Positions 50,519-59,319 of a DNA stretch of 64,000 bases are shown here, one piece after another. Numbering within the stretch: position 1 is the stretch's first letter; each line of letters opens with the position of its first letter. A program made the position numbers and the translations under genes. The notes under the pieces are model-generated. The model was not told the origin of the DNA. It searched no databases and worked only from the letters and a program-made list of their open reading frames with translations. Origin of the DNA: JALEFZ01 sp964564415 (GTDB lineage Bacteria > Bacteroidota > Bacteroidia > J057); NCBI GenBank assembly GCA_964564415.1, contig CAZMAV010000008.1:62001-126000 (forward strand), in the 5' to 3' direction.

Positions 50519-52462
50519 ATGCCCGAAAATATTAACATTACCCTTCCTGATGGAAATATCAGGGAATTTCCTGCTGGTAGCAGTGGAGAAGACATTGCCA
50601 AGAGTATCAGTCAGGGCCTTACCAGAAATGCCCTTGCCGTCGAAGTAGATGGAGAAACATGGGAGCTTCACCGCCCCATTCACAGGGATGCCAAGGTCGC
50701 CATTCTTACCTGGAAGGATCAAAAGGGCAAGGAAGCTATGTGGCACTCATCGGCTCATATCCTTGCAGAAGCCTTGCAGGAGCTATATCCGGGCATCAAA
50801 CTAGGCTTTGGACCTCCGATCAGAAACGGTTTCTATTACGATATTGATTTTGGTGAGTACAAATTTGGCGAAAGGGACTTTTCCAAAGTAGAAAAAAAAT
50901 TCCTCGAACTGGCTCGATCAGGAGAGACCTTTGATCGCAGGGATATCAGCAAGGCCGAGGCCATCGCTCACTACCAGGAGGTGGGCAATGACTATAAAGT
51001 CGAACTGATCGAGGGCTTGGAAGACGGAGACATAACCTTTTACCACTCTGGCAATTTCGTTGATTTGTGCAAGGGTGGTCATATCCCTAATTCAAAGCTC
51101 ATCAAGGCCATGAAAATCATGAATACAGCCGGAGCTTATTGGAGGGGAGATGAAAAGAATAAAATGCTTACCAGGATTTATGGAATTTCTTTCCCAAAGA
51201 AGAAGGAACTCGATGAATACCTGGAATTGCTGGAGGAAGCCAAAAAGCGCGACCATCGAAAGATCGGCAAGGAGTTGGAACTCTTTACTTTTTCTGATCG
51301 TGTGGGCATGGGCCTTCCCTTATGGCTTCCCAAGGGGACCAGGCTTCGGGAAACGCTGGCCAACTTTCTTCAAAGGGTACAGGAAAAGCAGGGTTATCAG
51401 CAGGTGGTAACTCCTCATATCGGTAAAAAGGAGCTTTACCAAACTTCGGGGCACTGGGAGAAATATGGGGAGGACTCCTTTCAACCCATCAAGACCCCTA
51501 ATGTGGGCGAGGAATTCATGCTTAAGCCCATGAACTGTCCCCACCACTGCGAAATCTATGCTTCCAAGCCACGCTCTTACAGGGACCTTCCTTTTAGGGT
51601 GGCTGAATTCGGTACGGTATACCGCTACGAGCAATCAGGTCAGTTGCATGGCCTGACCCGGGTAAGGGGATTTACCCAGGATGACGCTCATATCTTTTGC
51701 CGACCTGACCAGGTCAAGGAAGAATTTCTCCAGGTTATAGACATCGTCCTTTATATTTTCAGGATTCTTCAATTTGAGGAGTATACTGCCCAGATTTCGC
51801 TCAGGGATCCCGAACAACCCGAGAAATACCTGGGAGATCCAGCTCAGTGGAACCTGGCCGAGCGTGCTATCGAGGAGGCGGCAAAAGAGAAAGGCCTCAG
51901 AACTGTCAAGGAACTAGGTGAAGCGGCTTTTTATGGGCCCAAATTAGACTTTATGGTCAGTGACGCCTTGGGTCGGGAGTGGCAATTGGGAACCATACAA
52001 GTAGATTATCAGTTGCCGCAGCGCTTTGGGCTGGAATATACAGGGGATGACAATGAAAAACACCGTCCTGTGATGATCCACCGGGCTCCCTTTGGATCAC
52101 TAGAGCGATTTACCGCTGTACTGATCGAACACCTGGCCGGGGAATTCCCTCTTTGGCTGGCTCCTTCCCAGGTTATCATCCTGCCAATTGCCGAAAAGTT
52201 CAACGATTATGTGAACGACTTACAGGAAAAATTCCAGGAGGAGGGTTTTCGCGTGGATGTAGACTTGAGAAATGAAAAAGTAGGTAAGAAAATCAGGGAG
52301 GCAGAACTGGGCAAATATCCTTATATGCTTGTCATTGGTGAAAAGGAAATGGAAGCCGAATCTGTTGGGGTAAGGAAACGGAAGGAAGGAGACCTAGGAG
52401 AAATGAGCAATGAGGCCTTTATCCAGCATATGAAGCAGGAGATCAAAGAACTCCTGGCCTAG
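50519..52462 (+). CDS. thrS: Threonyl-tRNA synthetase
   Basis: ThrS charges tRNA-Thr. The 647 residues begin with a TGS domain (INITLPDGNIREFPAGSSGEDIAKSISQGL), then the editing/SAD domain (HSSAHILAEALQELYPG, with FVDLCKGGHIPNS), the catalytic class II core (motif 2 region FRVAEFGTVYRYEQSGQLHGLTRVRGFTQDDAHIFC, motif 3 MIHRAPFGSLERFTAVLIEHLAG with the zinc-related ligands in PMNCPHHCEIY) and an anticodon-binding tail (QVIILPIAEKFNDY, RKRKEGDLGEMS). The frame opens earlier at a TTG (50492), but the ATG at 50519 matches the family start. The usual infC-rpmI-rplT genes do not follow. Confidence 0.96.
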   Translation: MPENINITLPDGNIREFPAGSSGEDIAKSISQGLTRNALAVEVDGETWELHRPIHRDAKVAILTWKDQKGKEAMWHSSAHILAEALQELYPGIKLGFGPPIRNGFYYDIDFGEYKFGERDFSKVEKKFLELARSGETFDRRDISKAEAIAHYQEVGNDYKVELIEGLEDGDITFYHSGNFVDLCKGGHIPNSKLIKAMKIMNTAGAYWRGDEKNKMLTRIYGISFPKKKELDEYLELLEEAKKRDHRKIGKELELFTFSDRVGMGLPLWLPKGTRLRETLANFLQRVQEKQGYQQVVTPHIGKKELYQTSGHWEKYGEDSFQPIKTPNVGEEFMLKPMNCPHHCEIYASKPRSYRDLPFRVAEFGTVYRYEQSGQLHGLTRVRGFTQDDAHIFCRPDQVKEEFLQVIDIVLYIFRILQFEEYTAQISLRDPEQPEKYLGDPAQWNLAERAIEEAAKEKGLRTVKELGEAAFYGPKLDFMVSDALGREWQLGTIQVDYQLPQRFGLEYTGDDNEKHRPVMIHRAPFGSLERFTAVLIEHLAGEFPLWLAPSQVIILPIAEKFNDYVNDLQEKFQEEGFRVDVDLRNEKVGKKIREAELGKYPYMLVIGEKEMEAESVGVRKRKEGDLGEMSNEAFIQHMKQEIKELLA

Positions 52463-52525
52463 GAAAGGTCGATATTTAACTTCTCTCAAGGGCAAGGAAT
52501 ACCGCATCCTAGATTTAAAGATAGC

Positions 52526-52556
52526 AAGAGCACCTTTGTCCTTAAGAGTGCTTTTG
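52526..52556 (+). terminator. Weak hairpin after thrS
   Basis: AAGAGCAC pairs with GTGCTTTT (one G-U pair) around a long loop, with a short T tract. It lies between the convergent thrS and 52557 genes. It is a candidate only. Confidence 0.35.
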
Positions 52557-53375
52557 TCATTTAGAACTTATCGAGGGAATTTTCAAACTTTGACCCAGGG
52601 AGGTCCCATTTGATGAAAGTTTGAGCCATGCCGGATTTTGCTTCCAATTCTGTACATCCAAGGTGAGGGAAGTGGCCTTGGAAGATGAAGAAAGGGTCAT
52701 GGTCTCCAGGATCTGACCCTTGGCAGAAAGGACCTCTAGCCGAGGGGCTGCTTTTTGGTCGGAGGCGAAAAGGAGAGAAATCTTACCCCTCTTAATAGAA
52801 ATCACTTCTAAATACAGGCCTAAATCCAGCTTTTTTCTAAAAGGAATAGATGGACCATGAAAGAAACTGCCATCAGAGGTTATTGCTTTGATTCGGTAAA
52901 AAATCAATGGCAAACATTGGTAAGCAGAGGTGGTATCCATCAGGGAAAATAGGGATTGATTCTTATTATTTTCAATACTTTGAATGACTTCATAGGTTCT
53001 TCCGTCCGCGGATCGTTCGAGTAGATATTTTTGGATTTGCTGGTTGGGAGACTTCCATTGTAAACGAGGCCCAAGAGGGGTATGAGTAGATGTGAAATGG
53101 GAAAAACTGGAGGTGGAGTTTGTTTTTTGAGAACTTTTGGGTGCAGGGAGGGAGTCTATGGGAGCATTATTTTTGATGCCAGGCTTAAGGGAATCAGGAG
53201 AGAATAAGGGATATTCTTGGGGCTGATGTTTTTTTTCGAGGTTTGGAGGGGCTTCTTGGTTTTGGATGTAAATACCGGCAAGTAAGAATGAAAGCAGGGC
53301 CATTGCGGCTCCCAATTGTGAAAATCGCTGTTGAATTTTTTGCTGTTGAGTCTTACTGAGTTGATTACCTACCAT
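52557..53375 (-). CDS. Membrane-anchored hypothetical protein with T9SS-like beta-domain
   Basis: A 272-residue protein with one hydrophobic segment near the N-terminus (LGAAMALLSFLLAGIYI, about residues 20-37), placing the bulk outside the cytoplasm. A low-complexity linker (residues about 40-100, rich in Ser, Pro, Thr) is followed by a domain with QKYLLERSADGRTYEVIQSIENN and FYRIKAITSDGSFF. These resemble the fibronectin-like repeats that precede T9SS tails. A true tail with the PNP-type start is missing. Function unknown. Confidence 0.7.
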   Translation of the reverse strand: MVGNQLSKTQQQKIQQRFSQLGAAMALLSFLLAGIYIQNQEAPPNLEKKHQPQEYPLFSPDSLKPGIKNNAPIDSLPAPKSSQKTNSTSSFSHFTSTHTPLGPRLQWKSPNQQIQKYLLERSADGRTYEVIQSIENNKNQSLFSLMDTTSAYQCLPLIFYRIKAITSDGSFFHGPSIPFRKKLDLGLYLEVISIKRGKISLLFASDQKAAPRLEVLSAKGQILETMTLSSSSKATSLTLDVQNWKQNPAWLKLSSNGTSLGQSLKIPSISSK

Positions 53376-53477
53376 GATTGAGTTTACATGCGGTGGTGGA
53401 GCATGAGCAAGGTAGGAAGGATGAGTTTTAATTCAAGTACTTAAAATTTATATAACTTACACTATTCGATAGTTGGT

Positions 53478-53542
53478 CGTTTAGAACCGTTTAGAACCGT
53501 TTAGAACCGTTTAGAACCGTTTAGAACCGTTTAGAACCGTTT
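53478..53542. repeat. 10-bp tandem repeat (CGTTTAGAAC), six copies plus a partial one
   Basis: CGTTTAGAAC repeats without a single change from 53478 to 53537, and a seventh copy is cut off at 53542 by the gap. Each unit holds the symmetric GTT-TAG-AAC. The real array is likely longer than shown, because the repeat runs directly into the Ns. Confidence 0.95.
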
Positions 53543-53642
53543 NNNNNNNNNNNNNNNNNNNNNNNNNNNNNNNNNNNNNNNNNNNNNNNNNNNNNNNNNN
53601 NNNNNNNNNNNNNNNNNNNNNNNNNNNNNNNNNNNNNNNNNN
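53543..53642. other. Assembly gap of 100 Ns
   Basis: Exactly 100 Ns, the usual placeholder for a gap of unknown size. It begins inside the tandem repeat, so the repeat itself probably broke the assembly. Confidence 0.98.
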
Positions 53643-53786
53643 ATCAGTCCTTTAATTGAGATTTTCAAAATAGGTACTAAATTTTAATATGTAATAATTT
53701 TATTTAAAAAAATTACAATTAAATTCAAAAAAACCAATTTTAATATTTTTTTGTCCAAATAAAAAAGGTAAGCCCGTTCTCTCCTA

Positions 53787-54521
53787 TCAATCCCTAGACA
53801 GTACAGGAAGCAACAACTCCATTCCCTGAGATGCTTCCGCCTCTATGATCTCCAGCCTCGGAAAACAATCCCTCTTCACCATGGGAGCAGGAGCAATCAA
53901 ATACTTGGGGCTCTCTGCGGGAACCGATAATACCAAACCCGCCGCTGGAAATACCCGGAGGGAAGTACCAATTACCAACAACAGATCTGCTTGGTTCATG
54001 TAATCATCTGCCAACTCTATGTCCAATACCTCCTCCCCAAATAAAACCGTATAAGGCCGAAGTTGACTTCCCCTTTCGCATAGATCTCCCACCTCCAAAA
54101 GCTTTTCTTTAGGCCAATCGTAAATCAATGAATCATCGGGGGTAGACCTTCCCTGATCTATCCTCCCATGTACATGGATGACCCGGCTGCTGACCCCTTC
54201 TTCATGCAGGGTATCAATATTTTGAGTAATTATGATTACCTCATAGCACTTCTTCAACTCAGCCAGTAGGATATGGCCAGGATTGGGACGGGCGTCCCGA
54301 AAGCGAAGTTTTACATCGTTGGTGAAGTCGAGTACCTTCTCAGGATGGTAAAGCCAACTTTCAGATGTTCCTACCTCCATAAGATCGTATTCACCCCAAA
54401 TTCCACCTGAATCCCTGAAAGTAGGAATGCCACTCTCTGCGCTAATCTCAGCTCCAGTGAGGACTACCAAAAAAGGCTTAGGACTTGGGCTCCTGCTGTC
54501 TTTCGAGGTTGAAAATGTCAT
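53787..54521 (-). CDS. Sir2-family NAD-dependent deacylase lacking the zinc cysteines
   Basis: A 244-residue sirtuin. VVLTGAEISAESGIPTFRDSGGIW is the NAD site, with Glu where most have Gly (GAGIS). IIITQNIDTLHE and VIHVHG with the catalytic His follow. The zinc module is degenerate: where four Cys are normal, only one remains (GDLCERGSQLRPYTVLFGE). This cysteine-poor form is common among Bacteroidota sirtuins, so the enzyme may still be active. Deacylation of lysine side chains with NAD is the family role. The gene's first 44 bases overlap the end of hemA, implying coupled translation. Confidence 0.87.
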   Translation of the reverse strand: MTFSTSKDSRSPSPKPFLVVLTGAEISAESGIPTFRDSGGIWGEYDLMEVGTSESWLYHPEKVLDFTNDVKLRFRDARPNPGHILLAELKKCYEVIIITQNIDTLHEEGVSSRVIHVHGRIDQGRSTPDDSLIYDWPKEKLLEVGDLCERGSQLRPYTVLFGEEVLDIELADDYMNQADLLLVIGTSLRVFPAAGLVLSVPAESPKYLIAPAPMVKRDCFPRLEIIEAEASQGMELLLPVLSRD

Positions 54522-55761
54522 GAAGGGCTTGGATGAGATTGTCCTGGTCGCCCCGGCGACAGGCCTCCTTCAATTGGAGAACAGGCAATTTTATGATCTT
54601 TTGAATGATAGATCGGGTAACGTTCTCCACCAACTGGCTCTCTTCAGCATTGCTCTTCTTAAGGTATCTTGCAAGTTCTTCTTTTCGGATATCTTCAAGC
54701 GCCTCCTTCATCCGCTGGATGGTTGGAGAAATGCTCAATTGGGTCCTCCATTTCATGAAGCCCCTCGCCTCTTCTTCAATGATAGCCTTCACTTCGGGAA
54801 TAGCAGCTTTTCTGCGCTCCAAAGCCTGAGCCGTCATCTCCTGGATTTCATCAATCCCATAAACAATAACATGAGATAATTCATCCACCTCTTGACCTAC
54901 AGAACGCGGTACACAGAGGTCAATGACGATGCTAGGCTTGACTTTTGAAGCAAACATGTCCCGACGCAAAATCGGCTCCTCGACAGAAACACAGGAAAGA
55001 ATAACATCGTACTCGGAAACTACCTCACCCAATTTTTCTATCGGAATCACCCCGGCATCACAATCCAAGGCCAAAGCTTGGGCCTTGCTTATCGTGCGGT
55101 TACAAAGATCTATCTGTTCAAAATGGTCAAGATCAAGGCTAAACGCTACATCTTTGCCCATTTCTCCTATACCTAAGACCAATACCTTGGGAAAAGTCAG
55201 GTGCTGAGTAAGGTTGTAAGCAAGTTCCGCACTGGCATAGCTTACCGAAGCAGCCCCATCTCGGAATGGAGTCTCCTGGTGAACTCGCTTGTTGGCATGA
55301 AATATCGTGTGCAACAGCCTATGAAGATAAGCCTGAGCCATTCCTTGCTCATTGGCCCATATATAAGCCTTCTTTATTTGATTGCTAATCTGTAAGTCGC
55401 CCAGTACGCTGGACTCCAAGCCCATAGAAACCTCAAAAAGCTTCCTTACCACTTCTTCCTCCTCATTCAGGACCTCAAAGTATCGTTTGTAGGTATCTAC
55501 CTCAAGTAGCCCCTTTGCCACACAAAGCAAGGAAATAATCTCCTCCGATAGGTCCCGCTCATCCACATAAAATACCTCCGTCCGGTTACAAGTGGAAAAA
55601 ATCAAGGCCTCCGTAATCCCAAAAAGATCCTTCAGCTTGACCATGATGTTCTTGCATTGGCCCTCCGAAAGATAAAGAAGCTCCCTGATTTCTACCGTGG
55701 CGTAGGTATGCGTTAATCTTACAGCTCTAAATGGTACTTCCATCTGCATATGAAGAGACAT
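54478..55761 (-). CDS. hemA: Glutamyl-tRNA reductase
   Basis: HemA reduces glutamyl-tRNA to glutamate-1-semialdehyde, the first committed step of C5 haem synthesis. The 427 residues show the catalytic Cys in IFSTCNRTEVFYV, the EVSMGLESSVLGDLQISNQIKKAY segment, the NADPH domain start VLVLGIGEMGKDVAF, DVILSCVSVEEPIL and VIDLCVPRSVGQEVD. The C-terminal helical dimer domain follows. A 19-bp palindrome 64 bp upstream of the ATG (55825-55843) probably controls it. The sirtuin gene overlaps its 3' end. Confidence 0.95.
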   Translation of the reverse strand: MSLHMQMEVPFRAVRLTHTYATVEIRELLYLSEGQCKNIMVKLKDLFGITEALIFSTCNRTEVFYVDERDLSEEIISLLCVAKGLLEVDTYKRYFEVLNEEEEVVRKLFEVSMGLESSVLGDLQISNQIKKAYIWANEQGMAQAYLHRLLHTIFHANKRVHQETPFRDGAASVSYASAELAYNLTQHLTFPKVLVLGIGEMGKDVAFSLDLDHFEQIDLCNRTISKAQALALDCDAGVIPIEKLGEVVSEYDVILSCVSVEEPILRRDMFASKVKPSIVIDLCVPRSVGQEVDELSHVIVYGIDEIQEMTAQALERRKAAIPEVKAIIEEEARGFMKWRTQLSISPTIQRMKEALEDIRKEELARYLKKSNAEESQLVENVTRSIIQKIIKLPVLQLKEACRRGDQDNLIQALHDIFNLERQQEPKS

Positions 55762-55824
55762 TCATCATCCAAAACTAAAGGAAAAACAAGAGAAAACGAG
55801 GACTAATGTGTCTACAATCTCAAT

Positions 55825-55843
55825 ATTTAGACTCAGTCTAAAT
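55825..55843. promoter_or_regulatory. Operator-like palindrome upstream of hemA
   Basis: ATTTAGACTCAGTCTAAAT is a perfect 9-bp inverted repeat about a single central base, 64 bp upstream of the hemA start. On the hemA strand it overlaps a plausible promoter (TTG, then TAAATATTG). Size and symmetry suit a dimeric repressor such as a DtxR- or TetR-family protein. Which one is unknown. Confidence 0.65.
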
Positions 55844-56134
55844 AACAACCCCTCCCCTATGTTTTAATCTTTAATATTACCTATATACCATCACTTACCG
55901 GTAATGGTTTGTTAGGAAATCGAATGATTTTTATCAAAAAATTTCAATTGCTAAAGCAATTTTTCCTAAAGTATAGGAATAAAAGTATACGAATATAAGA
56001 GGGAAGGTTTTTCAATGCCCGGTAAAAATAAAAAATCCCCCAAAATGTCTATATCAAAAGATTCAAAATCAATATTTTGGATCTCTGCTTCCAGGAAAAT
56101 ATTGGCCTTAACGTTAGCTTCAAAAATAAATGAA

Positions 56135-56163
56135 AGGTCTCCAGGAATTTTCCCTGAAGACCT
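56135..56163 (-). terminator. Terminator of the DEAD-box helicase gene
   Basis: AGGTCT-C-CAGG pairs with CCTG-A-AGACCT (one mismatch). On the minus strand it is followed by TTTCATTTATTTTT. It lies 60 bp past the helicase stop codon. Confidence 0.7.
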
Positions 56164-56222
56164 GTCTTTGATCGGCACTCAAACATTATTCTCGTACCAT
56201 CGGATATTCCGCTGGAATACCC

Positions 56223-57671
56223 CTAATTCTTGAAAGAAGCTTTTCTTGGCTTCCTGCGCCTCCGACCTCTTTCATTGCCATTCTTGCGACCCCCACGCTG
56301 AGAATCGAAATTACCACGACCTTTGTGATGATGGTTTTTCTTGGTCTGAAAGCTTTCATTAAGGTCTGCCGAACCCACCGAACTAAGCTCTTTGAGCTCA
56401 CGGCTCAGCAGCTTTCCTATCAATTCTTCTTTCGTTAGGTTGCCAAAAAGCATTTCTGCCTTTTCTTTCAAGCTATCATCGAACCCCTTTCCAGCTGACT
56501 GGTCTAGGATTTCCATGCACCAGTTTTCAATGCGAACCTTAGCAATATCCTCATTGCTGGGAATCAATACTTTTTCAAATTCAATTCCTAACTGTCTTTC
56601 CAGACTTTTGATCTTGTATCTGTCTCGGTTACCGATAAAGGAAATGGAAAGTCCTTTCTTTCCCGCACGTGCCGTTCGACCGCTTCTATGGGTATAGTAC
56701 TCATCATTGTCAGGCAAACTATGATGAAAAACATGGGTCAGGTCCTGAACGTCAATCCCCCGGGCTGCTACATCCGTAGCGATGAGCAAACGAAGGCGAT
56801 GGGCCTTGAAGCGACGCATCACCCGGTCTCGCTGAACCTGAGACATATCACCGTGAAGCGCATCTGCCTGATAGTTTCTCCGAATCAACTCCTCAGCTAA
56901 AAACTGAGTCTCACGCTTGGTCCGACAAAAAACAACCCCCAGCATATCGGGATTCAAATCCAAAAAGCGGGTGAGAGCCTCGGTCTTATCCGAGTGGCGA
57001 AGAACGGCAAATTGATGAGCAATGTTGGTATTGACCGTATTTTTCCGGTCGATCTTCACCTCCAAAGGATTATCCATGTAGGTAGCCACCATGCGCTTGA
57101 TTTCGCCTGGCATAGTAGCAGAAAACAACCATGTGAGCTTATCCTCAGGAGTATAGCTCAAAATCTTGTCCAGTTCATCCTTGAAGCCCATGTTGAGCAT
57201 CTCATCAGCTTCATCCAGGACGAGATACTGTAATTCGTCAAGATGAACAGACTTCCGTTTGATCAAGTCAATAAGTCTTCCCGGAGTCGCAATGATTACA
57301 TGTTGGGTCTTTTTGAGGGCCTTTATTTGTGTGCCAATGGCTGCCCCCCCATACACTGCCAGGACATTGATCCGGTCCTGGTACTTACTAAAGGTATGCA
57401 GTTGCTCGGCAATCTGCTGCCCCAACTCCCGGGTAGGAGCCAGAATAAGGGCCTGAGTCTTTTTGATGTTGGGATCTACACGCTCCAAAAGGGGTAAACC
57501 AAATGCAGCGGTCTTGCCCGTACCCGTCTGGGCAAGGCCTATAAAATCTTGATAACCAGTAATAAGCTCAGGAATAGCCTGTGCTTGAATTTCGCTGGGA
57601 GTTTCAAAGCCGATTTCAGCGAGGACCTTGAGGGCTTCCTCGGAAAGGCCTAATTCTTTAAATGTCGTCAA
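56223..57671 (-). CDS. DEAD-box RNA helicase
   Basis: A 482-residue helicase with every motif: FETPSEIQAQAIPELI (Q motif), AQTGTGKTAAFGLP (I), PTRELGQQ (Ia), TPGRLID (Ib), VLDEADEMLNMGF (II), FSATMP (III), VFCRTKRE (IV), ATDVAARGIDVQDLTHVFHHSLP (V) and HRSGRTARAGKKG (VI). The basic tail (RGNFDSQRGGRKNGNERGRRRRKPRK) binds RNA. It resembles CsdA/DeaD-type helicases used in ribosome assembly and RNA decay. A TACCTTTG promoter box lies about 215 bp upstream, implying a long 5' leader, as in cold-regulated helicases. Confidence 0.94.
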   Translation of the reverse strand: MTTFKELGLSEEALKVLAEIGFETPSEIQAQAIPELITGYQDFIGLAQTGTGKTAAFGLPLLERVDPNIKKTQALILAPTRELGQQIAEQLHTFSKYQDRINVLAVYGGAAIGTQIKALKKTQHVIIATPGRLIDLIKRKSVHLDELQYLVLDEADEMLNMGFKDELDKILSYTPEDKLTWLFSATMPGEIKRMVATYMDNPLEVKIDRKNTVNTNIAHQFAVLRHSDKTEALTRFLDLNPDMLGVVFCRTKRETQFLAEELIRRNYQADALHGDMSQVQRDRVMRRFKAHRLRLLIATDVAARGIDVQDLTHVFHHSLPDNDEYYTHRSGRTARAGKKGLSISFIGNRDRYKIKSLERQLGIEFEKVLIPSNEDIAKVRIENWCMEILDQSAGKGFDDSLKEKAEMLFGNLTKEELIGKLLSRELKELSSVGSADLNESFQTKKNHHHKGRGNFDSQRGGRKNGNERGRRRRKPRKASFKN

Positions 57672-57882
57672 AGAAAAATTTTGTTGAAAGATACGATAAA
57701 GGGTGAATCAGAAATAGCTCCCTATCCTGAGATAGGAAGGGTAGGAATCCTTTTTGTTCCTGTGAAGAATCCATCCAACTGATTTCTCATCCTCTCGGGG
57801 AGGAAATCCCTTTACGTTTAAAAGGCGAGGGCAATCAAGGCTCATGCTCGAAGATGAACGGGTTCTTTCTTGTTTTCAGGCG

Positions 57883-57890
57883 CAAAGGTA
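57883..57890 (-). promoter_or_regulatory. -7 promoter box of the helicase gene (TACCTTTG)
   Basis: TACCTTTGC on the minus strand matches the Bacteroidota -7 consensus TAnnTTTG. Transcription would start near 57876, giving a leader of about 205 bases ahead of the helicase ATG. The -33 element is not clear. Confidence 0.55.
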
Positions 57891-57996
57891 CAGGAATAAT
57901 TTGATATTCGAAGAGGAATTGGGTTTTATTTGCACAATTAATGTCCAAATTTACCTTTTCAATCAGATCAAGGCCCAGGCAAAGCAGATCATCAAG

Positions 57997-58004
57997 TATA
58001 TTTG
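57997..58004 (+). promoter_or_regulatory. Candidate -7 box of the kinase gene (TATATTTG)
   Basis: TATATTTG on the plus strand fits TAnnTTTG and lies about 95 bp upstream of the kinase ATG at 58099. The -33 element was not recognised. Confidence 0.4.
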
Positions 58005-58098
58005 ACCTTTCCTAACCTATAAAAAGTATAGAAACTCCTCCCTTTTTTCTCTTCCAGCTTTTTCCCATTTTGTTTTATCCATTTCACCCTCTTGGCCT

Positions 58099-59319
58099 AT
58101 GTTTCCCATCGAAACCAGAGCACTTAACCGGATCATGATATACGGCGTGGCAGGAATCATCGTCCTGGGCTCCCTCATTTATTCTAATTACCTGGCTCAA
58201 GAACTCTCAAAGAAAGAACAAGCCAGCGTCCAACTATACGCCGACGCCCTGGAGTTTATCGCCTCTACCTACCCCTTGGACAAAAGCCAGGAAGATGATC
58301 CCGTCGCCGCCCTGGATGAAGCTGTTGCTTTTATTTATTCCAGAATCATTCAGGAAAATAATATTCCAAAAATCCTACTCGGAAACCAAGGTAGCATTCA
58401 ATCCGATAACCTGGATCTCCCCAGCAACTGGAACAATGAAAAGCGAAACCAATTCCTCAATAAAAAAATCAGAGAGTTCCAAAGTCAATACGAACCCATC
58501 AAAATCAAGTATGACACCAATAAATACCAGAAAGTCGTCTATGGAGAATCATTCCTCCTGAGACAGCTCCGTTGGTTTCCCTTCGCACAGTTGCTCCTGG
58601 CATTCACCTTTATCGGCATCGTCTTCATCGGCTTTGCCATTGCAAAGAGAAATGAGCAAAACAGGGTCTGGGTGGGTCTGGCAAAAGAAACAGCTCACCA
58701 ACTGGGCACTCCCGTTTCGAGTCTTATGGCCTGGGTAGAACTGTTAAAAATGCATACCGAAAACAGACCGGAAGAGAGAGAATTGGTGGACGAAATGGAA
58801 AGGGATGTGTTGAGACTCGAAATCATTGCGGAGCGATTTTCGAAAATAGGGTCTATCCCCGAACTCGAACCTGTAAGGGTAAATGATATCCTGGACCGCT
58901 CTGCCACCTACCTAGGTAAGCGAATGACCCAAAGAGGCTCCATCAAACTTAAAATCAACAATAGCCTGCCGGGAGAAGCCCAATTAAAAATCAACAATCA
59001 GCTCTTTGATTGGGTCATCGAAAACCTACTAAAAAATGCCCTCGATGCCATACAGCAGGAAGAAGGAGAAATACGATTGGAAAGTGGGGAAAAAGGTCAG
59101 GACTACTACATCGATGTAAGTGATACCGGCAAAGGAATTCCCAAAAGCAATATTCAAAAGGTCTTTGAACCCGGATTCACTACCAAAAAACGTGGATGGG
59201 GCCTTGGACTAAGCCTGACCCGAAGGATTGTTGAAATTTACCATGGAGGCAAAATCTACGTGAAAAATTCGGAGGTGGGTAAGGGAACGACTTTCCGTGT
59301 ATTATTGCCTAAAGGATGA
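58099..59319 (+). CDS. Membrane sensor histidine kinase
   Basis: A 406-residue kinase with two membrane helices (about residues 13-31 and 160-180) enclosing a periplasmic sensor of about 130 residues that matches no named domain. The dimerisation box is GLAKETAHQLGTPVSSLMAWVELL, a variant in which HQLGTP replaces the usual HELRTP. ATPase boxes follow: ENLLKNALDAIQQEEGEI (N), VSDTGKGIP (G1), FEPGFTTKKRGWGLGLSLTRRIVEIYHGG (F/G2). No response regulator is adjacent. The H-box variant and the no-HAMP layout are common in Bacteroidota. Confidence 0.9.
   Translation: MFPIETRALNRIMIYGVAGIIVLGSLIYSNYLAQELSKKEQASVQLYADALEFIASTYPLDKSQEDDPVAALDEAVAFIYSRIIQENNIPKILLGNQGSIQSDNLDLPSNWNNEKRNQFLNKKIREFQSQYEPIKIKYDTNKYQKVVYGESFLLRQLRWFPFAQLLLAFTFIGIVFIGFAIAKRNEQNRVWVGLAKETAHQLGTPVSSLMAWVELLKMHTENRPEERELVDEMERDVLRLEIIAERFSKIGSIPELEPVRVNDILDRSATYLGKRMTQRGSIKLKINNSLPGEAQLKINNQLFDWVIENLLKNALDAIQQEEGEIRLESGEKGQDYYIDVSDTGKGIPKSNIQKVFEPGFTTKKRGWGLGLSLTRRIVEIYHGGKIYVKNSEVGKGTTFRVLLPKG

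Larger units (their letters stand above)
53376..53786. other. Intergenic region containing an assembly gap
   Basis: 411 bp including 100 Ns. To its left is the 10-bp repeat, and to its right a very AT-rich tail (53643-53786). The true length is unknown, and genes could be hidden in the gap. Confidence 0.6.
55762..56222. other. hemA promoter region and helicase terminator
   Basis: 461 bp with the hemA operator-like palindrome (55825-55843), an imperfect ACCAT...TTACCGGTAA...ATGGT inverted repeat (55887-55908), an AATTGC/GCAATT hairpin near 55950, and the helicase terminator (56135-56163). Small open frames across it are not supported. Confidence 0.5.
57672..58098. other. Divergent intergenic region with promoter boxes
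   Basis: 427 bp between the helicase gene (leftward) and the kinase gene (rightward). It holds -7-like boxes for both (57883-57890 and 57997-58004) and a small CCTATC/GATAGG hairpin (57722-57737), which would lie in the helicase mRNA leader. Confidence 0.55.

Noticed and set aside
53478..53542. Tandem CGTTTAGAAC array as a CRISPR
   Set aside because: The units are 10 bp and directly adjacent with no spacers, and no cas gene is nearby.
55966..56178. 70-codon minus-strand frame upstream of hemA
   Set aside because: It runs through the helicase terminator hairpin and has no homology that I recognise. It is probably chance in AT-rich DNA.
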